Part shown: one piece after another, positions 9,617 to 17,363 of the stretch
Layout of the letters: each line of letters begins with the position of its first letter
Numbering within the stretch: the first letter of the stretch is position 1
Source of the DNA: G963675935 sp963823895
GTDB taxonomy: Bacteria; Planctomycetota; Planctomycetia; Pirellulales; Thermoguttaceae
Direction: 5' to 3'
Length of the DNA: 64,000 nt
Assembly: GCA_963823895.1 (NCBI GenBank)
Contig: CAWGNG010000030.1
Location: forward strand, 270,139-334,138
Notes under the pieces: generated by a model
Database searches by the model: none
Told to the model about the DNA's origin: nothing
Seen by the model: the letters and a program-made list of their open reading frames with translations, nothing else
Translations under genes and position numbers: made by a program

Positions 9617-9676
9617 AGTCTTTCGCGGTTAGCGGTCCCGGAGGTGCCAAATCTGGGTACGGCTTCACGATCGTGG

Positions 9677-9800
9677 TAGACTGTGAACATCGGGTCGGCG
9701 GGCGGCGATAGCTACACCCGCGGCCTTCAATATGGACCGGGCAGGTGGTCGCCTTCCCTACTTTCAGCGACTGTTGCCCGGTTCGGCCCGACCGGTAAGG
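9677..9800 (+). promoter_or_regulatory. Promoter plus conserved leader, copy B (orphan)
   Basis: TAGACT at 9677-9682, then TCGGGTCGGCGGGCGGCGATAGCTAC starting at 9690 (only its first part matches copy A; it matches copy C through the GATAGCTAC and CCTTCAAT blocks). No gene follows before the convergent serine recombinase, so this copy seems to have lost its gene, perhaps when the recombinase element arrived. Confidence 0.45.
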
Positions 9801-9880
9801 GAATGGCAAGTTCTGAACTTTGCTGCTAGGTTCCCTATCGCGTTGCCGTTAGGGATTGCTGTCAGGACGCCTCTGGTGAT

Positions 9881-10834
9881 TCAGGTGTTGGCGCACTCCA
9901 GCGCAAACCACTCCCTCCACTGCTCGGCGGTCCAGGCGGCTTTCTCGTCGACGATGGGCTTGGCGTTGGGGCGCTTTCGGCGTTTTTCCACGGTGAACCG
10001 CGGCGGCTCGGGGATCGCGTGGGCGGTGTCGCAGTAGGGCGGGGGCAGCTTGCCGGCGTGCTTCATGCGGTGAAACCAGCGCGTGGCCCGCCAGTACGCC
10101 TCGAAAGGACTGCCCTTGCCGTTGGCTGTGCCGTCGCCATTCCCGTTGCTGCTGCTTCGATCCCCGTTGCCGCTGCCATTCTTGTGCTGAACCTGGCCCC
10201 ACAACAGCCCCCGATGGTCCTTGATCCCCCGGCCCCAGAAGTCGGCGACAACAAGCACCACATCCTCACCCTTGCCCAACCGTTCGGCAATCTCGGCAAT
10301 GTAGGCCAACTGCTGCATGTCCCACTCGCTCCGTTTGCCCACCTTGCGTGTGCCGAAGCCGGCGCGGTTACACGCCAGCCCTTGCTGCCGGCGCCGCTGA
10401 AGCGCCTCGGCTGTGCGCTCGCCGATCATGTCGGCCTCGAATTGGGCCAAGCCGGCGAAGAAGATCACCACCAACCGGCCGACGGTGCTGTCCATGTCGA
10501 TGTTCTGGCCGCCGAGGAATTGAATTACGATAACGCGCACGCCCCGCTTCGCGAACTGCTCCAAGGTTTCAAGGATGTCTCTGGCGGTTCGGCCCAGCCG
10601 GTCCAACTTCGTCACCACGAGCACGTCGCCGGGTTGGGCGTGAAGCAGAAGCCAGCGGCCTTGCGGCCGATTGCGGAAGTCGGTGGTCCGGCCGGAAGTG
10701 CCCAGCGGCTCGTCGAGGATCGTCGGCTCGGGCAGTTGCACGGCGGCACAGTGCTTGCGGATCATCTCCGCCTGGACTTCTGGGGATAACTGCTGCTTCC
10801 GCGTGCTGGCGCGGGTAATGCCGTAGACGGTCAT
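9881..10834 (-). CDS. Small serine recombinase (resolvase/invertase family)
   Basis: 317 residues. The catalytic domain begins at the first residues: Ser10 in TRASTRKQ is the nucleophile, and KLDRLGRTARDILETLE near 95-112 and the FQ-E--MI-ERT helix are the standard resolvase signatures. The C-terminal 130 residues contain a low-complexity Gly/Ser/Asn linker (GSGNGDRSSSNGNGDG) and a basic tail, without a standard DNA-binding module I can name. A GGAG ribosome binding site precedes ATG 10834. Upstream lies a folded RNA ending in a U run, which may control its expression. Confidence 0.85.
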   Translation of the reverse strand: MTVYGITRASTRKQQLSPEVQAEMIRKHCAAVQLPEPTILDEPLGTSGRTTDFRNRPQGRWLLLHAQPGDVLVVTKLDRLGRTARDILETLEQFAKRGVRVIVIQFLGGQNIDMDSTVGRLVVIFFAGLAQFEADMIGERTAEALQRRRQQGLACNRAGFGTRKVGKRSEWDMQQLAYIAEIAERLGKGEDVVLVVADFWGRGIKDHRGLLWGQVQHKNGSGNGDRSSSNGNGDGTANGKGSPFEAYWRATRWFHRMKHAGKLPPPYCDTAHAIPEPPRFTVEKRRKRPNAKPIVDEKAAWTAEQWREWFALECANT

Positions 10835-10878
10835 GGCGTCTGGTCTCCTTGCCTTGTGGGGTTGGTTTGTCTGCGCAT

Positions 10879-10965
10879 AAAAAAGCCACGTGCGGGCAGC
10901 CCGCCACCGAGTAGGAGGTCAGTGGCAAGCGGTCGGCGTACCCCTACGCCCAGCCCGCACACGGC
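10879..10965 (-). ncRNA. Candidate structured RNA or attenuator upstream of the serine recombinase
   Basis: On the minus strand 10965-10953 pairs with 10897-10885 as 13 continuous base pairs, two of them G-U, which work only in the minus-strand RNA. Inside are a GGCGUA/UACGCC hairpin with a GGGG loop (about 10951-10936) and a GCCAC/GUGGC hairpin (about 10926-10903) whose loop shows CCUCC. The closing arm runs directly into six U residues (10884-10879), like an intrinsic terminator, 45 bases before the recombinase start codon. A three-way junction with a terminator-like end suggests a regulatory leader or a small RNA; family not recognised. Confidence 0.5.
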
Positions 10966-11268
10966 ATGACACTTGGTCGGCACACTTGTACCACGGCGTA
11001 GCGAACGGAACTGAGGGCGTTCACATGGCCGTTCGTCGCTACCGAGCGCCCGCGGCAAGGCGAAGCGGACGCGGGAAGGAATCGTCTGCCCGGCGTAAGG
11101 GTGAAGAGGGCGAAGGGAGGGGAAAAGGCGGTTGGGGAGGGTGAGGGCGAGGCGGGTGTGCTGCTTGTCTGCGCCTGTTACGTGGCCACAGTCATTCCTC
11201 CACCACTTTAAGCTCCGCACCAGGACAGGATTACGGGAAATGGGACAATGAAGCGAAGCGGGGGCGGT
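10966..11268. other. Intergenic, no gene seen
   Basis: GC-rich with purine-rich runs around 11100-11150. It may be the transcribed 5' region of the structured RNA on the minus strand. No open frame with a ribosome binding site or recognisable product. Confidence 0.4.
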
Positions 11269-12393
11269 TCACTTGCTGGGCGAGGCGGGGGAGGGCGGCG
11301 AGACGCGGGCGTTGCTTGGCGAGTTATTCTGCGGTGCTGTCTTGTCCGCTTTGTTGGTTTGCGTGTCTCGCTGATCTGGTATACTTACCCGCCAAATCCC
11401 AACTGCCCCGTAGCATCCCGTCGCCAAGAGGCTGCCATCAGGACTGAAGGCCACAGCGTCGGAGAACCCATGACCAGGGGGATGTTCCACGGCGGCTATC
11501 TTCCTGCCGGAAGGAACATCCCATAATTGCAAGGTTCCAACAACACCCAATGATGCCACCGTCTTGCCGTTTGGGCTGAATGCTACCGATGTTACCGGAG
11601 CTAGGTGAAAGCCCAGCATTGATCTCATCCTACCCGTTGCAACGTTCCAGAGAATCACACACATGTCGTTATCCCCTGAGACCAGTGTCGTTGCGTCTGG
11701 GCTGAACCCCATAGCATGAACGCCTGGAGTCCGACTAACAGGCACACTAATCGTTAGGATTTGTTTCCATGTCGTCGTATCCCACAGTGCGATAGTCCCC
11801 GTGCCATTTGAAGATGCCAATCTCCTTCCGTTCGGGGCAAACGCCACACACGCGATATTTCCACCGTGCCGTAGAGTCGCAATGCTCTTCAGGCTAGCGG
11901 TCTCCCACACCCGAACGGTCCCGTCGTCGGCCCCCGTTGCGAATATTCTGCCATCGGGCGCAAATGCTACTGATGTTACCGTTTGCTCATGCCCCTTAAG
12001 TTCAGCTTTCTTCTTCCCAGAGGCCACATCCCAGAGCAGCACTTCTCCGGGACCAATTCTCCCGCCTCCTGTTGCCACCGTCTTCGCGTTAGGAGAAAAT
12101 GCCACACAACGGAATGGGCCATCGCCAAGGCTGGCGATGCTCTTGCCCGTCGCGACATCCCACAGTTTGAGTTCGTTAACTGTTATAGACGCAATCATCT
12201 TACCGTCGTAGCTGAAGGCCAGAGAATAAACCGGCTCCATCGATTTGTTGCCATTCCGCTCCGGTTCATTCGATCCTCGCTTTCGCTGGAACTCGAAGGT
12301 GCGCCACATTCTCACTTCCTGCGCCGTCAACGCAGGCCGCGAGGCCGCGAATGGCACTGCCAACGTGAGCGAAAGGAACACAACGACTCGCAT
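11269..12393 (-). CDS. Secreted WD40-repeat protein
   Basis: 374 residues from ATG 12393, chosen because a signal peptide (VVVFLSLTLAVPFAAS) starts there; a longer frame upstream lacks protein-like sequence. Seven WD40 blades are visible through the repeated pattern VAFSPDGK--A---D--V-LWD, for example VTSVAFAPDGRIFATGADDG and VTSVAFSPNGKTVASLG. This should form one seven-bladed propeller, a protein-binding platform. The Thr/Asn/Pro/Ser-rich last 40 residues look disordered. Neighbours give no clue to a partner. Confidence 0.85.
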   Translation of the reverse strand: MRVVVFLSLTLAVPFAASRPALTAQEVRMWRTFEFQRKRGSNEPERNGNKSMEPVYSLAFSYDGKMIASITVNELKLWDVATGKSIASLGDGPFRCVAFSPNAKTVATGGGRIGPGEVLLWDVASGKKKAELKGHEQTVTSVAFAPDGRIFATGADDGTVRVWETASLKSIATLRHGGNIACVAFAPNGRRLASSNGTGTIALWDTTTWKQILTISVPVSRTPGVHAMGFSPDATTLVSGDNDMCVILWNVATGRMRSMLGFHLAPVTSVAFSPNGKTVASLGVVGTLQLWDVPSGRKIAAVEHPPGHGFSDAVAFSPDGSLLATGCYGAVGIWRVSIPDQRDTQTNKADKTAPQNNSPSNARVSPPSPASPSK

Positions 12394-12566
12394 CTTATTC
12401 ACGGTCTTTTGCACGATGCGCCCTCCACGTGCGCCGACTTGCCCGTACCTCAACGCAGTCCAGGTTCTTCCGATACCCGCCACACCACTGAGAATCGCTG
12501 AACCATGTCGCCGCGACGATACACTGCCATCATTCATCCCGTTGCTGATTGATTCTCGTCTCGCTA

Positions 12567-13187
12567 TCATAGACCCGGAAGGTCGTTCGACTGTTGCTTA
12601 TTGAAGTCTACGCACCCACAACCGGGTTTTGGTTTGTAGGGGGAAGTCTCGGGAGGGTACACACCCGGATGGAATGGTAGTGGCGGGAGACTTCCGCCAC
12701 CCAGATTGAAGCCGTCGTCAAACGTAACTGCCGCTGCGGGATCGCCTTGATTTCCGCAAGCCCAGACTTGGAGGTACACATGGTAATCCGTCCGGTATAG
12801 CGACTTTCCAGTATGCGGATCGATAACTATGTGGCCGTTAGCATCCCAATAAACCCTCCGCGGTGCCTCGGCGGTGCATAGGTTGAACGCGAAGCAGTGG
12901 CTCCCTTGCAGTGCAGCTTCAAATTGCTTCGCCCAATCACCACAAAGGTGCCCGCCAACGGGGTCGCCCTTGTCGTCTAAAGGGCCATAGTATTGGTCCC
13001 AGACTTCAACGAGCCTTCTTATGATGTCCTTTGCCTCTTTCTTGCATTGGTCAGCCGTGCAATGCTTCGGGTCGTCTGGAAGCTCCTCCGGACACCCGAG
13101 CAATCCTGGCAATTCAGATTTCGCCTCCTTCGCGTGGCACGTTTCGCATGCCTTTTCTAGCGCCTGCAAACCGGCGGTCTCAAGCAT
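12567..13187 (-). CDS. Cys-rich hypothetical protein
   Basis: About 206 residues from ATG 13187 (a TTG at 13211 is in frame and the frame stays open to about 13305). It contains a CETCH motif near residue 14-18, the spacing of a c-type haem site, but no signal peptide and no second haem motif, so a cytochrome is doubtful. More Cys residues (LLGC, CTADQC, HLCG, CGCVDF) suggest metal binding or disulphides. The C-terminal part has Pro-rich loops. I do not recognise the family. The 5' end may be damaged, since another short frame ending NRNA overlaps the likely start. Confidence 0.5.
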   Translation of the reverse strand: MLETAGLQALEKACETCHAKEAKSELPGLLGCPEELPDDPKHCTADQCKKEAKDIIRRLVEVWDQYYGPLDDKGDPVGGHLCGDWAKQFEAALQGSHCFAFNLCTAEAPRRVYWDANGHIVIDPHTGKSLYRTDYHVYLQVWACGNQGDPAAAVTFDDGFNLGGGSLPPLPFHPGVYPPETSPYKPKPGCGCVDFNKQQSNDLPGL

Positions 13188-13482
13188 TGCGATTCCACCA
13201 AGCCTTGTCAAATGCCCTGAAGTCGGATTGTGAATAGGGCCATAACACTTGTAGCCCCCGCAAAATCTTGTCTCGTTTTTCTCCGCTAAGTGGTGGAGAA
13301 ATGGACCTCATGGTGACGGTCAACAGGCCGAGTTCGCGCAGGGCTCGACGGGCGGCCTGACGATGCACTCGATCCCCACAGCCGCTATTGTACCAGAGCG
13401 CGCGGGGAGAAAACGGCCCGTTCCCTGGCCCTCCCGTGCAAAGCTGGCGTAGATCAACACGGCCGACCCGAAACGTGGATAT

Positions 13483-13665
13483 CTATTCAGACGGTCCTCC
13501 GGTCTTGCCATCCGTCTCGAACAGGTCCAATTGCCCCGGCTGACAGTCCATGCCGGAAAGCAGCACCTTCTGCCGGGTGTTCTCGGGTTCGTCTCCACGC
13601 CAAGGCTTAGGCTCGGGAGGAACGTTGCTGAGGGCGAATTCGTCGGAATTGCCATTCGCGTTCAT
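13483..13665 (-). CDS. Small phage/element-type hypothetical protein
   Basis: 60 residues from ATG 13665, which overlaps the stop of the upstream ATPase gene by four bases (ATGA). Acidic and Pro-rich, with GMDCQPGQLDLFETDGK, a motif shape seen in small proteins of phage-like planctomycete gene sets. Function unknown. Last gene of a minus-strand run that begins at 15896. Confidence 0.55.
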   Translation of the reverse strand: MNANGNSDEFALSNVPPEPKPWRGDEPENTRQKVLLSGMDCQPGQLDLFETDGKTGGPSE

Positions 13666-14324
13666 GCGGCCACTTCCTCCCCACACCGCAACTCCAGCGC
13701 CCCGCCCAGGGCCGTCATCGCTCGCCGCATCGAGTAGTTCCCGTTGCGCCAGCCCATTTGCTCCATCCCCAGCGGCATGGGAACATTGGCGCCGGCTTCC
13801 TGCTGCCAAATCCAGGCCAGCCGCTCCTGGCAGGCTTTCGCAAACGTCGGGCCGGCCGAGAAGGGAAAGACCTCGAACCGCTGCAAGAGCGCCTCGTCCA
13901 ACCCGCTGGCGTCGTTGCTGGTGGCCACCACGATCAGCCGCTCGGGCATGTTCTGCTCGCTAAGCTCGTCCTTGAGCGCGGCATTGACGTGTCGGCTGAC
14001 GATCAGTTCCAACTCCTCGACGAGCAGGACGTGCCACGGGTTGCCCGCCATCGGCTTGTACCGGAAGGTCTGGCCGAACAGCCGGCGAACCTCGTCGATG
14101 CTCAAATTGCTGGCGGAATACTCCACCAAACCGGAGAAGGGGCAGACGCCCAGGTCTTGAATGAGAGCCTTGGCCGTGGCGCTCTTGCCGACGCCGCCGA
14201 GGCCCTCGAACAGCAGACAACAGGGCTGAGGCAAGGCCACCAGCCGCTTCAGCCGCCGGATGACGGCTGGCTGCCCGACCACTTCGTCCAGCGTGCGGGG
14301 TTGATAGGAACGTGACAATCGCAT
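13662..14324 (-). CDS. Clamp-loader-like AAA+ ATPase
   Basis: 220 residues. RFC/DnaX/RarA-like opening (YQPRTLDEVVGQ), Walker A GLGGVGKSAT, Walker B-like VLLVEELE, and a sensor 1 ATSND; then FPFSAGP and a short helical tail. Only the ATPase core is present and the domain III collar of true clamp loaders is missing, so it may load a clamp or helicase for the element rather than the host. Note LLVEEL instead of the DExx Walker B: one acidic residue is replaced, so hydrolysis may be weaker. It sits between small element genes. Confidence 0.75.
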   Translation of the reverse strand: MRLSRSYQPRTLDEVVGQPAVIRRLKRLVALPQPCCLLFEGLGGVGKSATAKALIQDLGVCPFSGLVEYSASNLSIDEVRRLFGQTFRYKPMAGNPWHVLLVEELELIVSRHVNAALKDELSEQNMPERLIVVATSNDASGLDEALLQRFEVFPFSAGPTFAKACQERLAWIWQQEAGANVPMPLGMEQMGWRNGNYSMRRAMTALGGALELRCGEEVAA

Positions 14325-14351
14325 GGCATGGTCTCCAATGGGGTTCAGGGT

Positions 14352-14573
14352 TCAGTACGAGTAGAGTTTCATCTTGGACACGGGAACGCACTCGATTACC
14401 AGGTCAGGGAAGCTGCGGCAGAGTTGCTGCCGTTGGGATGTCGAGAAGTAGAGCAGCCGTCCGCAGCCGTTCTCACAGACCAGACCGGCGGAGGCAATCA
14501 GCATTCGGCCTTCGCAGTCCGGGCAGCCGGTTGTCAGAATGTCCGCCAGTGTCTTGCGCGGTCGGCGTCTCAC
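14352..14573 (-). CDS. Small zinc-ribbon protein
   Basis: 73 residues. Four Cys in two pairs, CPDC near 17-20 and CENGC near 33-37, form a likely zinc ribbon. The start overlaps the previous gene's stop by four bases (14570-14573), so it belongs to the same transcript. Role unknown; a DNA- or RNA-binding accessory protein is plausible. Confidence 0.6.
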   Translation of the reverse strand: MRRRPRKTLADILTTGCPDCEGRMLIASAGLVCENGCGRLLYFSTSQRQQLCRSFPDLVIECVPVSKMKLYSY

Positions 14574-15247
14574 GAATCGAACTCCCCTTCCGCGGTGAAC
14601 AGGTAATGGTCGTTGACGGTCAGTACATCTTCCAGATACTCGTCGCTGTCGCGGTACTCGATCTCGGCGTAGCCTAACTCTTCCAGCCGGCGGCAGGCTT
14701 GCTTGTGGACCTGATCCAACTCCGCTTCAACCGCAACGCAAAGCTCGTCCAGGACTCGTTGCTCATCGTTGTTTGCCCTGTGGTAGGCGTAGCATTCGGC
14801 GTGGCCGCCGTTGGCGTCGATCGACACGGACCACTCGGGCGAATACTCCCACCCGCCCGCTGCCTCCAAAAGCTCGATGGTTTGCATGACCTCCCGGATT
14901 GTCTCGTTCTTCTTGGCCATTGCCTCCAAGTCCGGGTGGGCCGTGAAGCTGACGCCATCGCCCTGGCAGTAGCTCAGGCTCCAAGAAATATCCGGTCGCT
15001 GGATGGTTTTGCCGCCGGATAGCCTCTCCGTGCGCATCGCCACTTCGATCCCGTAGTCCTCCAGCAGCACCTCGGCAAACAGGTCGGTCAGTTCTCCCGA
15101 ACCCCACTGGTCCCATGTCCAGCCCTTTTCGCGCCAGCAGTCCCTCGCCCGCGCTTTCGCCTCTTGGGACAGTTCGCCATACGGGCGTGGCGTTGGCAGG
15201 CTTTTGCGGCGGCGTTTCGGCTTCGATGTCTCGACAGCACATCCCAT
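14570..15247 (-). CDS. Phage-type hypothetical protein (SYCQGDGVSF motif)
   Basis: 225 residues from ATG 15247. Basic start (KPKRRRK), a Trp-rich helix (RARDCWREKGWTWDQWG), and WSLSYCQGDGVSF, a signature I associate with phage-encoded proteins of unknown function. The central part is helical and acidic and the C-terminus has acid-rich segments (EIEYRDSDEYLEDV). Its first 160 bases overlap the end of the gene at 15088-15426 in another frame. Confidence 0.6.
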   Translation of the reverse strand: MGCAVETSKPKRRRKSLPTPRPYGELSQEAKARARDCWREKGWTWDQWGSGELTDLFAEVLLEDYGIEVAMRTERLSGGKTIQRPDISWSLSYCQGDGVSFTAHPDLEAMAKKNETIREVMQTIELLEAAGGWEYSPEWSVSIDANGGHAECYAYHRANNDEQRVLDELCVAVEAELDQVHKQACRRLEELGYAEIEYRDSDEYLEDVLTVNDHYLFTAEGEFDS

Positions 15248-15426
15248 ACTCCAAACTCCTGGTCGAAGTGTTGAGCGTAGCACACGTCGGGAATCCCGCG
15301 TTCATCATGCGGGCCGTAGCGGCAACGGGAGAGCGCCACCCTGTACTGGCGGCACTTGCTCGTCCAGAGCTTCCGATCGGCGGCGATCGTCTGGTCTCGC
15401 CGGGGACGCTTGGGGAAGGTCAGCAT
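15088..15426 (-). CDS. Small element-encoded hypothetical protein overlapping its neighbour
   Basis: 112 residues from ATG 15426. A strong GAGGAGGA lies eight or so bases upstream and inside the end of the preceding gene. The first 80 residues look like a real protein (CRQYRVALSRCRYG, then FGVWDVLSRHRSRNAAAKAC), while the last 35 overlap the next gene and are basic low-complexity. Either a genuine overlapping pair or a gene whose true stop has been lost. No known domain. Confidence 0.5.
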   Translation of the reverse strand: MLTFPKRPRRDQTIAADRKLWTSKCRQYRVALSRCRYGPHDERGIPDVCYAQHFDQEFGVWDVLSRHRSRNAAAKACQRHARMANCPKRRKRGRGTAGAKRAGHGTSGVREN

Positions 15427-15431
15427 CGTAC

Positions 15432-15896
15432 TCAGTCCTCCTCGGGCAGCATGATCGTCAGGCAGGGCGAGCCGTCGTTGTCCGGCCCGCACACGGCCTT
15501 CAGATGCACGAGTTTCGGCCTTGGCGGGTTGGGCTTCGAGTAGTTGGCCGGGACGTTGGGCACCACTCGCAGGCAGAAGTGCAGAATGGCACGCGGGGCC
15601 TGGATGCGCCGGATTGTCGCCTTGAGCATCCACAGCACGTCCCACAGGCGGCCCTGGATGTCTTGGCAGGGGGCCAGTTCCTCGCCGTCGCCTTCCAACG
15701 GCGCGACGTAGCGGCAAAACGCCGTCGCGGTTATGGCGACGGGGTACCGGAAACCGGCCTCCGCCACCATCGCTGGCACCCAGGGATCGCCCTGGTAGCC
15801 GTGGCCACTCAGTTGCACCAGCACGCCGTCTTCAATGGCTTGCCGGCGGGTGTAGATGTCGATGAAGTCCGCGTCACTCCACAAATCATCGGGCAT
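15432..15896 (-). CDS. DUF6573-like phage/plasmid protein
   Basis: 154 residues, preceded by AGAGGAG. The opening IDIYTRRQAIEDGVLVQLS matches the conserved start of the DUF6573-type family found on phages and plasmids (IYxYTRAQAIxDGVLVDVS). The remainder has a compact alpha/beta pattern ending in VCGPDNDGSPCLTIMLPEED. Function unknown. First gene of the minus-strand run to 13483. Confidence 0.7.
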   Translation of the reverse strand: MPDDLWSDADFIDIYTRRQAIEDGVLVQLSGHGYQGDPWVPAMVAEAGFRYPVAITATAFCRYVAPLEGDGEELAPCQDIQGRLWDVLWMLKATIRRIQAPRAILHFCLRVVPNVPANYSKPNPPRPKLVHLKAVCGPDNDGSPCLTIMLPEED

Positions 15897-16050
15897 GGTT
15901 TTACTCCTCTGGCACCACGGCCAGTTTAAGGGTTTTCAATGGCTCTCCCGGCTTCGGGAACAAGACGCGAGGAACCACGATCTTCGCGCCCGGCTGCGAA
16001 CGCTGGTTCCGTGGGGGGGACGTAAATCCGCCAAGATTCTAGGAGAATTA

Positions 16051-16062
16051 CCCACCGGTGGG
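16051..16062. promoter_or_regulatory. Palindrome CCCACCGGTGGG
   Basis: A perfect 12-bp palindrome in the 320-bp gap between two divergent genes (15896 minus, 16221 plus). Could be an operator or a small hairpin; I see no clear promoter beside it. The rest of the gap holds nothing I can identify. Confidence 0.25.
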
Positions 16063-16220
16063 ATTGCATCCGGCGCTGGTTGTGCCAAATTGACGGTAAT
16101 CGCTAATCGGCAGGGAAGAGGTACCGGCCGGAGCGACAGCAGCCCGTTATTCAATGCGGGCATCTTCTCTTCGGCAGTCCCTTGTCGTCTCGGTCCCTAT
16201 TCTTCAATGGAGGTACTGTT

Positions 16221-17339
16221 ATGTTTCGTCGTTGCACTATGGTGTTTGGTGTTGTTTCGGTCATCCTCTTTTCTGCCTCGGCACAAGCCGACGTGTTCAA
16301 CATGGGCGGCACGCGCGACCCAGTGACGGGAATATGGACGGGCGAGGCGAGCCTTGAGTTCGTCACCGTGGGCAATCCGGGCAACGCGGCGGATACGATG
16401 GTAATGGGTGACGGCACGACCGGTTATGGCTCGGTCCCTTACACTTACCAGATGGGCAAGTACGATGTGACCATCGGCCAGTATTGCGAGTTTCTCAACG
16501 CCGTGGCGAAAACGGACACCTATGGCCTTTACGCCAACACCGTTTACGGCTCGATGGCCACGGACTTTCCGACCATCGGCATCACCCAGAGCGGTAGTCC
16601 GGGCAGCTACAGCTACTCGGTCACGGGCGGATACAGCCAAGCCGCCAATTGTCCGATGTTCGATGTCTCTTGGGGCGATGCGGCACGGTTCTGCAATTGG
16701 CTGCAAAATGGCCAACCGACCAGTGGGGTGGAAAACGCAAGCACAACCGAGAATGGCGCGTATACGCTCAACGGCGCGACTTCTATCTCCGCCTTGATGG
16801 CGATAACCCGCAATTCCGGAGCCACCTACGTCATTCCGACGGAAAACGAATGGTATAAGGCGGCGTATTACGACCCGAACAAGCCGGGCGGTGCCGGTTA
16901 CTGGTGGTACCCAACGAAGAGCGACACCGTGCCCAGCAACATCCTCTCTTCGACGGGCACGAACAACGCCAACTTTTACGACGCCTATAGCACAACGAAC
17001 AACGGCTTCACGGACCCGACGAATTACCTGACGCCGGTGGGGGCGTTTGCGGCATCGCCGGGGCCCTATGGCACGTTTGATATGGGAGGCGATGTTTGGC
17101 AGTGGAATGAAGCCGAAGTTACCAGTTCGTCGCGTGGTTTGCGTGGCGGCAGTTGGAGCAACCTCTACTACGGCCCCGGCCTCTTGGCCTCGGTAGACCG
17201 CGACTCCAGCGACCCGACGGACGGGGACGGCAACTTCGGCTTAGGGTTCCGCGTGGCATGTGTTCCTGAGCCCGGTAGCATCATCTTACTCGTAAGCGGA
17301 GCGGTAGCCGGTTTGATCTGGTGGCGGCGGCGCGGTTAG
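16221..17339 (+). CDS. Secreted SUMF1/FGE-like protein with PEP-CTERM anchor
   Basis: 372 residues from ATG 16221 with GGAGG 7-12 bases upstream. Signal peptide (VVSVILFSASAQA) first, then a formylglycine-generating-enzyme-like fold: YQMGKYDVTIGQYCEFLNAV, WGDAARFCNWLQNG, PTENEWYKAAYY, DMGGDVWQWNE, GLRGGSW and FRVACV in the order expected of the family. Ends with VPEPG, a hydrophobic helix and WWRRRG, a PEP-CTERM sorting signal cleaved by an exosortase. Such planctomycete proteins are probably surface or exopolysaccharide-associated rather than real sulfatase activators; the paired active-site Cys of true FGEs are not obvious. Confidence 0.88.
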   Translation: MFRRCTMVFGVVSVILFSASAQADVFNMGGTRDPVTGIWTGEASLEFVTVGNPGNAADTMVMGDGTTGYGSVPYTYQMGKYDVTIGQYCEFLNAVAKTDTYGLYANTVYGSMATDFPTIGITQSGSPGSYSYSVTGGYSQAANCPMFDVSWGDAARFCNWLQNGQPTSGVENASTTENGAYTLNGATSISALMAITRNSGATYVIPTENEWYKAAYYDPNKPGGAGYWWYPTKSDTVPSNILSSTGTNNANFYDAYSTTNNGFTDPTNYLTPVGAFAASPGPYGTFDMGGDVWQWNEAEVTSSSRGLRGGSWSNLYYGPGLLASVDRDSSDPTDGDGNFGLGFRVACVPEPGSIILLVSGAVAGLIWWRRRG

Positions 17340-17363
17340 TCCGCCGGGTTCAGGACAACGGCA

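Noticed and set aside
10879..10965. Integron attC site
   Set aside because: The folded sequence lacks the R-box core GTTRRRY and has a terminator-like U tail and strand-specific G-U pairs.
12567..13187. Cytochrome c
   Set aside because: A single CETCH motif without signal peptide or axial-ligand context is weak; kept only as a Cys-rich hypothetical protein.
15088..15717. Longer version of the small phage-type gene reaching to 15717
   Set aside because: The extension is antisense-like and Arg/Pro-rich; ATG 15426 has a strong ribosome binding site and a natural N-terminus.
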